Origin: Alcanivorax sp. UBA4485
GTDB taxonomy: Bacteria > Pseudomonadota > Gammaproteobacteria > Pseudomonadales > Alcanivoracaceae
Direction: 5' to 3'
Assembly (NCBI GenBank): GCA_002389055.1
Contig: DGNT01000104.1
Span: forward strand, 1 to 21,747
Length of the DNA: 21,747 nucleotides
Made by a program: the position numbers and the translations under genes. Within the stretch, counting starts at the first letter, position 1. Every line of letters starts with the position of its first letter. The notes beneath the pieces are model-generated. The model did not search any database and was not told where the DNA came from. It saw nothing but the letters and a program-made list of their open reading frames with translations. Below are positions 9,900 through 18,647 of the stretch, piece after piece.

Positions 9900-10057
9900 G
9901 TGGGAGCGGGCCTTGCCCGCGAAAGGCCGGCAGCGCCGGCCGGCGGGATACCAGAGAGGTTGTTTGTGACCCCGTTAGAACGGCCTCTGGAATCCTGCCG
10001 GCAAGCTTCGCTTGCCTTTCGCGGGCGAGGCCCGCTCCTACAAGGCCCGCTCCGACA
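9900..10057. repeat. REPIN-like nested palindrome, copy 2, with an extra arm remnant
   Basis: Core 9900-10042. Left arm hairpin GCGGGC/GCCCGC, CTT loop. Second hairpin GGCCGGC/GCCGGCC (9925-9931, 9935-9941), AGC loop. The inner stem GGCGGGATACCAGAGAGG pairs imperfectly with CCTCTGGAATCCTGCCGG. Third hairpin GGCAAGC/GCTTGCC (10000-10006, 10010-10016), TTC loop. Right arm hairpin GCGGGC/GCCCGC, GAG loop. After the core end (CTCCTACA) a second partial arm end follows, AGGCCCGCTCCGACA, to 10057. This is the only copy in a divergent 5' region: 28 nt from the desaturase-like ATG and 71 nt from the AraC ATG. Confidence 0.9.
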
Positions 10058-10128
10058 GTGAGTTCAAGATAGCGTTGTAGGGCACCCCGGGCTTGACAGA
10101 GCCCTCCTATTTTTTGACAAATGACGCC

Positions 10129-11148
10129 ATGACTTCCGTTTCCCGCGCCGCCAACGATACCCCGCCCACCAGCAATTACGTGGCGGCCACCTATGTGCAG
10201 TTGCTCTACGACTATCTGGAGGCCCGGGGCCACGATGCCCAGGCGTTGCTCGGGCCGATGCCGGTGGAGCGCTCGCCGGTGGGTCTGGAGCGGGTCGCCC
10301 TGGGGTTCTGGGAACAGGGCCTGGCCACCGCCAGTGCCCTGCTCGGCGACCCCGCCCTGGGCGTGGCGGTGGGCCGGACCATCACGCCGCGCCATTTCGG
10401 CCTGCTCGGCTACGCGGTGCTCAACTGTGCCAACCTGGGCCAGGCCCTGGCGCGCATGGAGCGCTATCACCGGCTGATTTACGACGTGAACCCGGCGCGC
10501 ATCGAGGTCCACGGTGACCGGGTGGAAGTACGCTGGGGCGTGGAGCGGGGTTTGTCGGGGCAATTGGTGGACGAGACCGGCATTGCCGCGGTGGTGCAGA
10601 TCACCCGCGATCTCACCGGCGAGCCGCAGCTGGTGGAACGGGTCTGTTTCGTTAACCCGCCGCCGGCGGATACCGGCCCCCACGAACGGTTCTTCGGCGG
10701 CGAGGTGCGCTTCAATCAGCCGGAGACGGTGATCCGGGTGCCGCTGGAATATCTGGCGCTGCCGTTGCGCGAACCGGACGCCAACCTGCTGGCGATCCTG
10801 GACCGTCAGGCCGAAGCGCTGCTGGCCCGCCAGGGCGAAGCCGTCGATCCGCTGGAAGGGCAGCTGGCGCGGCTGATGCGCGAACGGCGCCCCACCCTGG
10901 AGGCGCTGGCGGCGGCCAACCACCTCAGCGTGCGCACCCTGCAGCGGCGGCTCAGCGAGCGCGACGACAGCTTCCAGGCGCTGCTGGCCCGCACCCGCTA
11001 CCGGCTGGCCCGGGAATACCTGCGTGACCCGCGCCTGGAGCTCACCGAGGTGGCGGCGCTGCTCGGCTACTCCGAGCACAGCGCCTTCACCCGCGCCTTC
11101 CGCCACTGGAGCGGCGAAAGCCCGGCCCGCTGGCGCCGGCGCTTGTAA
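10129..11148 (+). CDS. AraC-family transcriptional regulator with arabinose-binding-like N-terminal domain
   Basis: A 339-residue one-component regulator of the OruR/ArgR-like AraC group. The N-terminal two thirds (about 20-200) match the AraC-type N-terminal effector domain, with the family-typical TITPRHFGLLGYAVLNCANLG region. The C-terminal double helix-turn-helix is complete: PTLEALAAANHLSVRTLQRR (HTH1) and LTEVAALLGYSEHSAFTRAF, then HWSGESPARWRR (HTH2 and tail). The start was chosen at the ATG at 10129; a TTG at 10093 is in frame but lies where the leader should be. No strong Shine-Dalgarno is seen. It is divergent from the desaturase-like gene, which is its most likely target, by the usual logic of divergent regulator/enzyme pairs. 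The effector is unknown. Confidence 0.92.
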   Translation: MTSVSRAANDTPPTSNYVAATYVQLLYDYLEARGHDAQALLGPMPVERSPVGLERVALGFWEQGLATASALLGDPALGVAVGRTITPRHFGLLGYAVLNCANLGQALARMERYHRLIYDVNPARIEVHGDRVEVRWGVERGLSGQLVDETGIAAVVQITRDLTGEPQLVERVCFVNPPPADTGPHERFFGGEVRFNQPETVIRVPLEYLALPLREPDANLLAILDRQAEALLARQGEAVDPLEGQLARLMRERRPTLEALAAANHLSVRTLQRRLSERDDSFQALLARTRYRLAREYLRDPRLELTEVAALLGYSEHSAFTRAFRHWSGESPARWRRRL

Positions 11149-11301
11149 GAGCGGGCTTTGTGGGAGCGGGCCTCGCCCGCGAAAGGGGGCGGAGCCCCCG
11201 GCAGGATTCCAGAGACCTGTTTCCAGGGCGCCGCTTGAGAGGCCTCTGGGATCCTGCCGGCAAGCAAAGCTTGCCTTTCGCGGGCAGGGCCTGCTCCCAC
11301 A
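11149..11301. repeat. REPIN-like nested palindrome, copy 3, with an extra arm remnant
   Basis: Core 11160-11301; a partial extra arm (GAGCGGGCTT) precedes it at 11149-11159, directly after the AraC stop. Left arm hairpin GCGGGC/GCCCGC, CTC loop. Second hairpin GGGGGC/GCCCCC (11185-11190, 11194-11199), GGA loop. Inner stem GGCAGGATTCCAGAGA against CCTCTGGGATCCTGCC. Third hairpin GGCAAGC/GCTTGCC (11259-11265, 11269-11274), AAA loop. The right arm hairpin GCGGGC/GCCTGC has one G-T wobble. It ends 9 nt before the stop of the convergent CPA2 antiporter gene. Confidence 0.9.
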
Positions 11302-11310
11302 GTGATTTCT

Positions 11311-13269
11311 TTAGCCGCCGAGCAGCTTCTCCTCGGCGGCTTCCACCGCCTCCAGCGGGCCGTAGAGAATCAGGATGTCGCCGTCCTGCAGCACCTCGTC
11401 CGCGGCCGGGTGGTCGATGGTGCGGTCAGCGCGCCGCAGGGTCTGCACTTCCACCTTGCTCTCGTTGAGCCCCAAATCGCCGATGCGCTTGCCAAGGCAG
11501 GCGGCGCGCCCGTTCAGGGTCACCGCGTGCAGCAGCCGGTAAGGGTTGCCGGCGCTGTCGGCGGTGGGCAGGGATTCGCCATGGTAATAGCCGCGCAGCA
11601 GCTTGTAGCGCTCGCGGCGGCTCTGGCGCAGCATCGCCAGCACCTTGCCGAACGGCGTGTCGAGCATCATCAGGGCGTGGGCCACCAGCATCAGCGACGC
11701 TTCCAGCACCTCCGGCACCACCTCGGCGGCGCCGGCCTGGATCAGTTCGTCCAGGTGGGTGTCGTCGCGGGTGCGCACCAGCACGCGCAGGTCCGGGCAG
11801 AGCTGGTGGACGGTGTGCAGGATGCGCTCCGCCTGGCGGGCGTCGTCAAAGGTGATCACCAGCAGGCTGGCGCGATGGATGCCGGCCCGTTCCAGAATTT
11901 CCTTGCGGGTGGCGTCGCCGAAGATAATCCACTCGCCGGCCTGGCTGGCTTCCTGGATGCGCACCAGGTCGGTGTCGATGGCCACCGCCTGGTGGTGGAA
12001 GCGGGTCAGGTAGCGCATCAGGTTCTGCCCCACGCGGCCGTAGCCGCACAGCAGCACATGGCCGGTGGTGGCCTCGTCCACCGCCGGGGTATCCGGTTCC
12101 TGTTCCCATTGCCGCAGCAACCGGCGGGTGAGCGTGCCGCTGTTGTCCAGCAGCGCCGGGGTCACCGCCATGGTGAGCACGGTGATCGACACCAGCACGC
12201 CGGCCTGTTCGTTGTCCATCAGCCCGTGGCTGACCGCCAGGGCCACCAGCACGAAGCCGAACTCGCCGCCCTGGGCCAGCAGGATGCCGCTGCGCAGCGC
12301 GGTTTCGGTGCGCTCGCCCAGCCAGCGCAGCAGCAGGGTGATCAGGGCCAGCTTGAACAGCATCAGCAGCGCGGCGCCGAGCAGGATCCAATGCCAGTGG
12401 GTGGCGAACAGCGCCGGCGACACCAGCATGCCCACGCCCATGAAAAACAAACCCAGTAGCAGATCTCGGAACGGGCGGATGTCCGCCTCGATCTGGTGGC
12501 GGAAGTGGCTTTCGCCCAGCATCATGCCGGCCAGGAAGGCGCCCAGCGCCATGGACAGGCCCAGGGCGTGGGTTACCCAGGCGGCCAGCAGGGCTAGCAG
12601 CAGGGCGGTCATCACGAACACTTCGTCGGAACGCGCCCGACCGGTTTCCTCCAGGGCGCGGGGCAGTACCCACTTGCCGATCACATAGATGCCGATGAAC
12701 AGCGCCAGCGCCTTGCCCAGGGTGGTCACCGCGGCCAGGCCGGGGTGGCCGCTTTCCGGGTTGGCGAGCACCGGCAGCAGCACCAGCATGATCACCGCCG
12801 CCAGATCCTGGAACAGCAGCACCCCGGTGGTGGCGCGGCCGTAGCCGGTATTGACCGCGCCGCGGGTAATCAGATCCCGGATCACGATGGCGGTGGAGGA
12901 AAGCGCGAAGGCGCCGCCGGCGATCAGCGCCACCGCCGGGGTGAAACCGAGCAGCCACATCAGTGCGGCCACCGGCACGCCGGTAAGCAGCACCTGCAGC
13001 GGGCCGGCGCCGAACACCACGCGACGCAGCGCCAGTACTTTGGGAATCGAGAATTCCAGCCCCAGGGAAAACAGCAGGAAGACAATGCCGAATTCCGCCA
13101 GGTGCAACATGCCCTCGGTGTCGCCGACCCAGCCCAGGCCGCCGGGGCCGGCGAGTACCCCGGCGCTCAGGTAGGCGAGAATCGGCGGCAGATGCAGCCG
13201 CCGGAACACCACCACGGCCAGCACCGCGGCGGCCAGCAGGACCACTACCTGGGTTAATGCTCCGGTCAT
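11311..13269 (-). CDS. CPA2-family monovalent cation/proton antiporter with RCK (TrkA-N/TrkA-C) domains, KefB/KefC/YbaL-like
   Basis: A 652-residue inner-membrane transporter exchanging K+ (or Na+) for H+. Residues 1-380 form the Na/H exchanger membrane domain: twelve or so hydrophobic helices, with SLGLEFS (68-74), the SSTAIVIRDL helix (124-133) and the family QD pair in LLFQDLAAVI (D155 is the likely ion-binding acid). The cytosolic RCK_N domain begins at GHVLLCGYGRVGQNLMRYL (403-421), whose GxGxxG binds NAD(H) or another nucleotide; the acid at the end of the second strand is D432. A TrkA_C domain (about 565-650) ends it. KefF/KefG-like ancillary genes are absent, so glutathione gating cannot be claimed. 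The ATG at 13267-13269 has a G-rich ribosome site. The nucleotidase-like gene ends 55 nt upstream, so co-transcription is possible. Confidence 0.93.
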   Translation of the reverse strand: MTGALTQVVVLLAAAVLAVVVFRRLHLPPILAYLSAGVLAGPGGLGWVGDTEGMLHLAEFGIVFLLFSLGLEFSIPKVLALRRVVFGAGPLQVLLTGVPVAALMWLLGFTPAVALIAGGAFALSSTAIVIRDLITRGAVNTGYGRATTGVLLFQDLAAVIMLVLLPVLANPESGHPGLAAVTTLGKALALFIGIYVIGKWVLPRALEETGRARSDEVFVMTALLLALLAAWVTHALGLSMALGAFLAGMMLGESHFRHQIEADIRPFRDLLLGLFFMGVGMLVSPALFATHWHWILLGAALLMLFKLALITLLLRWLGERTETALRSGILLAQGGEFGFVLVALAVSHGLMDNEQAGVLVSITVLTMAVTPALLDNSGTLTRRLLRQWEQEPDTPAVDEATTGHVLLCGYGRVGQNLMRYLTRFHHQAVAIDTDLVRIQEASQAGEWIIFGDATRKEILERAGIHRASLLVITFDDARQAERILHTVHQLCPDLRVLVRTRDDTHLDELIQAGAAEVVPEVLEASLMLVAHALMMLDTPFGKVLAMLRQSRRERYKLLRGYYHGESLPTADSAGNPYRLLHAVTLNGRAACLGKRIGDLGLNESKVEVQTLRRADRTIDHPAADEVLQDGDILILYGPLEAVEAAEEKLLGG

Positions 13270-13324
13270 GCTGTTGTACCCCCTGCCTGTCGTCCACGGG
13301 GATACTCTAATACATGGCGCGGTG

Positions 13325-15361
13325 TCAGGGCAGGACGGTGTCGGTGCGGCGGCTCAGGTTCTGAATGCGCAGGTCCTGGTCGGCGTCGGTTTCCGCCTGG
13401 TTGAAGGGCGTGCTCTCACCGAACTGCTCGAGCAGGTATTCGGCCAGGGCGTCCTGTTCGCTGCCCGGGTCGGCGAAGGTGGCCAGGTTGCTGGCGCCGC
13501 CGGGGATCGCTTCGGCGTCCAGGTCGAGGCGGTTTTCCAGCGGGAAGTCGAACGGGTAGCCGTCGCCGCCCAGGCCGCTGCCGCCTTCGGTGGCCAGGAA
13601 GCCCAGCGTCACCAGACGGACCACCCGGTTGGCGTCGCCGACCACGGCGCCGTTTTGCACCAGGGTGTCGAGCACCGCGCCGTTGTCGTCCACCAGCGCC
13701 AGGCTGCGCACCCGCTCGCCGGCCTGGTTGATGTCGTCGCCGTTGGCGGTGCTGCGCAGGCCCGGCCGGGTCGGGTCGAAGCTGAAGCGCAGGCCCGCCA
13801 CCTGCGGGAACTGGCCGGCCACGCCCTCGACCTTGGCGACCGCGTGCTCGAGCAGCTGATGCAGCTCGGCGGCGGTGACGTCGCCGATGGTGAGGGTGTT
13901 GTTGAAGCGCAGGGAGCCTTCCAGGTCGAACTGGGAGATGTCGCCTTCGGCTTTGCCGGCGCTTTGGTTGGCCGCCGGCGGGAAGAATTCCAGGTCGTCC
14001 TCGGAGGTGGAGCCCGGCGGAATCACGAAGTAGCCGATGTCGTCGCGGATGCCGCCGCCGTTCTTGATCGATACCTGCACGCTCGGGTCGTACTGGCGGG
14101 CCAGCCACAGGTTGGCGTCGGAGGTCAGGTTGCCGAGGTTGGTTTCCTGGGTGCGGACCTGGTTGCGGCGGCCGTCCAGATAGACGGCGGTGCGCCCCAG
14201 GATGTTGCCGTCGCGGGCAGCGAGCACCTGCTCCAGGGCGGTGACAATGGTGGTGACATCGCTGTTGGGGGTGCCTTCCAGGGCGTCGGCCATGGTCTGG
14301 TCGGTGACGTAGGCGCCGTTGACGGTGTCGTCCAGGCTGTCGGTGCGCAGCACGCCGTTGTCGTCGAAGCGCACCACCAGGCGGCCCAGGTATTTGTAGT
14401 CGCCGTCGGTGTTGACCACCAGCACCGGCTCGTCGGCGGCGGAGGTGAAGGCGAGCGGGTAGTCATCGGCGGCGCTGTCACCGTCGCGCAGGCGGTCGTT
14501 GCCGTCGGCGAGCAGGGTGTTGGAGCCGCCGGCGACGATGATGTCGACGCCTTCCAGCAAGGTGGCCAGCTCTTTTTCCACGCTGAGGGTCTGCATGTGG
14601 GCGAGCATGATGATCTTGTCGATGCCCTGGTCGCGCAGTGCGTCGACCTTCGGCTGCAGTACCTCGGCCAGCGCCTGGTTGCCGCCGCTGGGCGGGTTGA
14701 TGGTGATATCGCCGGTGCTGGTGATGTTGCCCAGCGACGGCGTGGAGGCGCCGATCACGCCCAGGGTTTCGCCGCCCACTTCCACCGTGCCGTAGCCGGA
14801 CAGGCCGTTGGGCATGGCCGCCAGGCTCTGGCCGTCGCTTTCCACCAGGCCGGCCAGGCTGGCGTCGGTGGTGAAGTCCAGGTTGGCGCTCAGGTACGGG
14901 AAGCGGGCGCCGGGGTAGTTGCCCTCGGCGCCCAGGATGCCAGCGAATTCGGCGGTGCCGCCGTCCAGGTCGTGGTTGCCGACGGCGGCGCCTTGCAGGC
15001 CCATGGCGTTGAGCATGGCGATGTCGGCGCGGCCGTTGCCGGCCACGGCGATGCCGGGCACGCCGTCCATGGCCGGGTCGGCGGCGGCGAAGTAGCGCGG
15101 GCCCGGGATGTAGTTGTCGCCGGAGCTGAGCACCAGGGTGTTGTCCGGGTATTCCGCGCGCAGGGCCTCAAGCACCGCGGAGAACGGCGCCACGTTCTGC
15201 AGCGCGCCGGTGGCGCCGTCCATGTCGGCGAAGTGCAGCAATTGCAGCTGGAAACCGGCTTCCGCCGGTGCCGGGTCGTTGTCGTCGTCGCCGCCGCAGG
15301 CAGAAAGGGCAAGGGCCGCCAGACAGGCGGTGGTGAGTTTTCGCAGGGCGCTGGTGTCCAT
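13325..15361 (-). CDS. 5'-nucleotidase / metallophosphatase-family lipoprotein with altered metal-site motifs
   Basis: A 678-residue exported protein. The signal peptide MDTSALRKLTTACLAALALS is followed by the lipobox LSAC (C22) and an acidic tether GGDDDNDPAP; Asp does not occupy +2, so outer-membrane sorting is expected. The N-terminal metallophosphatase domain has FADMDG (44-49), SSGDNYIPGP (79-88), AVGNHDLDGG (126-135), IIMLAHMQ (250-257) and IIVAGGSN (274-281). The C-terminal 5'-nucleotidase domain has ETNLGNLTSDANLWLA (406-421) and KNGGGIRDDI (433-442). Compared with UshA, the DxH motif is DMD, and the GHxH/GHxQ motif is GGSN, so two metal ligands appear replaced. It may still be a phosphohydrolase on nucleotides or other phosphomonoesters. 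The ATG at 15361 has AAAGG upstream and is preferred over an in-frame TTG at 15382. Confidence 0.88.
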   Translation of the reverse strand: MDTSALRKLTTACLAALALSACGGDDDNDPAPAEAGFQLQLLHFADMDGATGALQNVAPFSAVLEALRAEYPDNTLVLSSGDNYIPGPRYFAAADPAMDGVPGIAVAGNGRADIAMLNAMGLQGAAVGNHDLDGGTAEFAGILGAEGNYPGARFPYLSANLDFTTDASLAGLVESDGQSLAAMPNGLSGYGTVEVGGETLGVIGASTPSLGNITSTGDITINPPSGGNQALAEVLQPKVDALRDQGIDKIIMLAHMQTLSVEKELATLLEGVDIIVAGGSNTLLADGNDRLRDGDSAADDYPLAFTSAADEPVLVVNTDGDYKYLGRLVVRFDDNGVLRTDSLDDTVNGAYVTDQTMADALEGTPNSDVTTIVTALEQVLAARDGNILGRTAVYLDGRRNQVRTQETNLGNLTSDANLWLARQYDPSVQVSIKNGGGIRDDIGYFVIPPGSTSEDDLEFFPPAANQSAGKAEGDISQFDLEGSLRFNNTLTIGDVTAAELHQLLEHAVAKVEGVAGQFPQVAGLRFSFDPTRPGLRSTANGDDINQAGERVRSLALVDDNGAVLDTLVQNGAVVGDANRVVRLVTLGFLATEGGSGLGGDGYPFDFPLENRLDLDAEAIPGGASNLATFADPGSEQDALAEYLLEQFGESTPFNQAETDADQDLRIQNLSRRTDTVLP

Positions 15362-15445
15362 CGTCCGACCTTTTATTAGCAATGGTTGGGGAGGCGGCCT
15401 TGGCCGACACTCCCCAGCTAAGCAAGGAGCGATGAAAGCGATGTT

Positions 15446-15483
15446 ACCGGGGCGGGTCGGTTTTATGTCGTGCCCGCCCCGGT
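15446..15483 (-). terminator. GC-rich hairpin after the GH114-like gene
   Basis: ACCGGGGCGGG (15446-15456) pairs perfectly over 11 bp with CCCGCCCCGGT (15473-15483), 16-nt loop, 5 nt past the stop of the minus-strand GH114-like gene. No T-run follows on that strand, so it may stabilise the mRNA end or pause polymerase rather than act as a strict intrinsic terminator. Confidence 0.45.
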
Positions 15484-15488
15484 GGGGA

Positions 15489-16316
15489 TTACGGATTACA
15501 GCTGTGGCGGAAACTGCCGTCGAGCAGTTGCGGCAGGGTCAGGGTGTTGAAGCCCAGGCTTTGGGTGTACAGGCACAGCTCGGCGCGGCCGACCGGGTCG
15601 TCGGCGTACAGGTAATTGATGTGCACCACCGGCTTGCCGGCCTGGATAAACGGCATCAGCAATTCGCACTCGTCCCACTCATGGCAGGATTCGTTGATGG
15701 CGAAATCGAAGTGCGCCACCAGGTCGTCGATCTGGCCGAGATCGTTCTTCAATGAAATCGCCAGGCCGCGCTGGTGCGCCTGATCCGCCAGCCAGGTGTT
15801 GTAGTCGATCTGGTCCTGGTAGGTGAGCGGCAGGCCGGTGCGGTTGGAATAGCCGTCCACGTTGTCCGGGTCGACGCCGTCGCAGCCGCGCTGCACCGCC
15901 AGGTCGAGGCGGTCGGCCATGATCGCGCGCACGTTCTGTGAGCGCACGTCCAGCCAGCGCTCGCCGGGCCAGTTGCCCAGGCGGCGGCCCTTGTCGGCGG
16001 CGGTGAAGCGGCCGGCGTCGTCGCGCCAGTTTTCGAAGGTGCCCGCCGAGAAGTAGCAGATCATCTTGCGACCGTCGGCGTGCAGGGCGTCGATCACGGC
16101 GCTGTCGGTGTCGAACAGATCCAGGACGTAGAGTTCCACGTCATAGCTGATGTTGGGGGTGCCCTGCAGCTGGACCTGGGCGTTCACGTCCACCGCCGGG
16201 CGATACCAGTCGCCGCTGGTGACGGCGGGATCGGTGGCCGGTGCGGCGGCCGTGCCGGTGGAGAGAACGGCGCTCAGCACCGAGGGCAGAACATTGAACA
16301 AAGAGGTGGATGACAT
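15489..16316 (-). CDS. GH114-like endo-alpha-1,4-polygalactosaminidase family protein, probably secreted
   Basis: 275 residues. A moderately hydrophobic N-terminus (about 1-25, ending in TGTAAAPA) could be a signal peptide, though it lacks a clear positive n-region. The TIM-barrel domain (about 36-275) has the family landmarks: WYRPAVDVNAQVQLQG (37-52), YVLDLFDTD (63-71), ICYFSAGTFENWRDD (86-100), ERWLDVRSQNVRAIM (119-133), GCDGVDPDNVDGY (144-156; D149 is a likely catalytic acid), LAISLKNDLGQIDDL (185-199) and FAINESCHEWDEC (205-217; E209 the second likely acid). GH114 enzymes cut alpha-1,4-linked galactosamine polymers, the chemistry of the Pel biofilm polysaccharide; this substrate is inferred. 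The ATG at 16314-16316 has AGGGAG upstream. Confidence 0.88.
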   Translation of the reverse strand: MSSTSLFNVLPSVLSAVLSTGTAAAPATDPAVTSGDWYRPAVDVNAQVQLQGTPNISYDVELYVLDLFDTDSAVIDALHADGRKMICYFSAGTFENWRDDAGRFTAADKGRRLGNWPGERWLDVRSQNVRAIMADRLDLAVQRGCDGVDPDNVDGYSNRTGLPLTYQDQIDYNTWLADQAHQRGLAISLKNDLGQIDDLVAHFDFAINESCHEWDECELLMPFIQAGKPVVHINYLYADDPVGRAELCLYTQSLGFNTLTLPQLLDGSFRHSCNP

Positions 16317-16387
16317 GCTGGCGCTCCCTGCGCGAATCGAGTGGGGAGCGGCAGATTAGCACCGATGTCGGGAGTACGGGGAGCGTT

Positions 16388-16417
16388 TTCCGACGAGCGG
16401 AATACCGCTCGTCGGAA
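16388..16417 (-). terminator. Perfect 13-bp hairpin after the acetolactate synthase gene
   Basis: TTCCGACGAGCGG (16388-16400) pairs perfectly with CCGCTCGTCGGAA (16405-16417), AATA loop. It starts 14 nt past the acetolactate synthase stop on the minus strand. An AAAACG stretch, not a T-run, follows on that strand, so termination would be non-canonical; mRNA 3'-end protection or a DNA-binding palindrome are alternatives. Confidence 0.5.
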
Positions 16418-16431
16418 GGCGCCTGGTGGTG

Positions 16432-18075
<1,644 letters not shown>

Positions 18076-18195
18076 TCAACCTTCTCCTTCCGGCGCCGGG
18101 AACGCGCCATCACTGTGCGGGACACTATAACGCGCGGGTGGGGCAGGGGGGTATGGTCAATGCTGATGCTTGGGATTGGGAGAGTCGATTCGGGG

Positions 18196-18420
18196 TCAGT
18201 GCCAGGTGCCTTCGGCGTTCTCGCACTGCTCGAGGAATTCCTCGGCGCTCATTTCCACGGTGTCGTCGCCGTCGAGGTGCGTGGCGACCTGCTCCTTGAG
18301 CTGGCTGACCACGGTGGTCATCACCGAGAGGGTTTCCTCGACCTGCTCAATGGTGCTGAGGAGCTCCTGGGCTTCCTGCTTGTAGTCGTCGAAATCGTCG
18401 TAGTCTTGGTGGTCGCTCAT
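18196..18420 (-). CDS. Small acidic hypothetical protein, predicted helical
   Basis: Not a family I recognise. 74 residues, strongly acidic: it opens MSDHQDYDDFDDYKQEAQEL and continues with a heptad-like helix (LLSTIEQVEETLSVMTTVV, then SQLKEQVATHL, about 20-50) suggesting a short coiled coil, then DGDDTVEMSAEEFLEQCENA with one cysteine. No signal peptide or membrane segment is seen. The ATG at 18418-18420 has GGAGG about 6 nt upstream and is preferred over an in-frame upstream start at 18474. It stands between the REPIN-like copy 4 and the acetolactate synthase gene, 120 nt before the latter, same strand. Confidence 0.7.
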   Translation of the reverse strand: MSDHQDYDDFDDYKQEAQELLSTIEQVEETLSVMTTVVSQLKEQVATHLDGDDTVEMSAEEFLEQCENAEGTWH

Positions 18421-18486
18421 GGACGCCTCCGGCTTGAGTGCCCTAATGGTGCCAAAGGGTGGCGGAGGAGACAATCGGAACCCGCT

Positions 18487-18638
18487 GTGGGAGCGGGCCC
18501 CGCCCGCGAAAGGGGCGCAGCCCCGGCAGGATTCCAGAGACCTCTATTGAGGCTGTTCAGACAGGCCTCTGGTATCCCGCCGGCAAGCTTCGCTTGCCTT
18601 TCGCGAGCAGGCTCGCTCCCACCAGGCTCGCTGCCACA
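18487..18638. repeat. REPIN-like nested palindrome, copy 4, with an extra arm remnant
   Basis: Core 18487-18622. Left arm hairpin GCGGGC/GCCCGC, CCC loop. Second hairpin GGGGC/GCCCC (18512-18516, 18520-18524), GCA loop. Inner stem GGCAGGATTCCAGAGACC against GGCCTCTGGTATCCCGCC. Third hairpin GGCAAGC/GCTTGCC (18582-18588, 18592-18598), TTC loop. The right arm has GCGAGC/GCTCGC in place of GCGGGC/GCCCGC, a compensated change. A second partial arm end (CAGGCTCGCTGCCACA) follows to 18638. It ends 9 nt from the nrdB stop and probably forms the 3' structure of the nrdAB transcript. Confidence 0.9.
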
Positions 18639-18647
18639 GGTTTTGGA

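Noticed and set aside
10093..10120. TTGACA followed by an AT-rich run as an AraC promoter
   Set aside because: The best -10 match (TATTTT) is only 9 bp from the TTGACA, too close; no acceptable -10 at 16-18 bp.
9868..11106. 412-codon minus-strand frame opposite the AraC gene
   Set aside because: Overlaps the AraC coding region and the repeat; the translation has no motif, while the plus strand has a complete helix-turn-helix domain.
13268..15379. Open frame of 703 codons on the plus strand
   Set aside because: It is the antisense shadow of the nucleotidase-like gene: low-complexity Val/Gly/Ala/Gln translation with no recognisable motif, while the minus strand has a lipobox and enzyme motifs.
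18105..18150. TATAGT (minus strand) upstream of the acetolactate synthase gene as a promoter
   Set aside because: The -10 is good, but no -35 lies at a workable distance; the only TTGACC is about 25 bp away.
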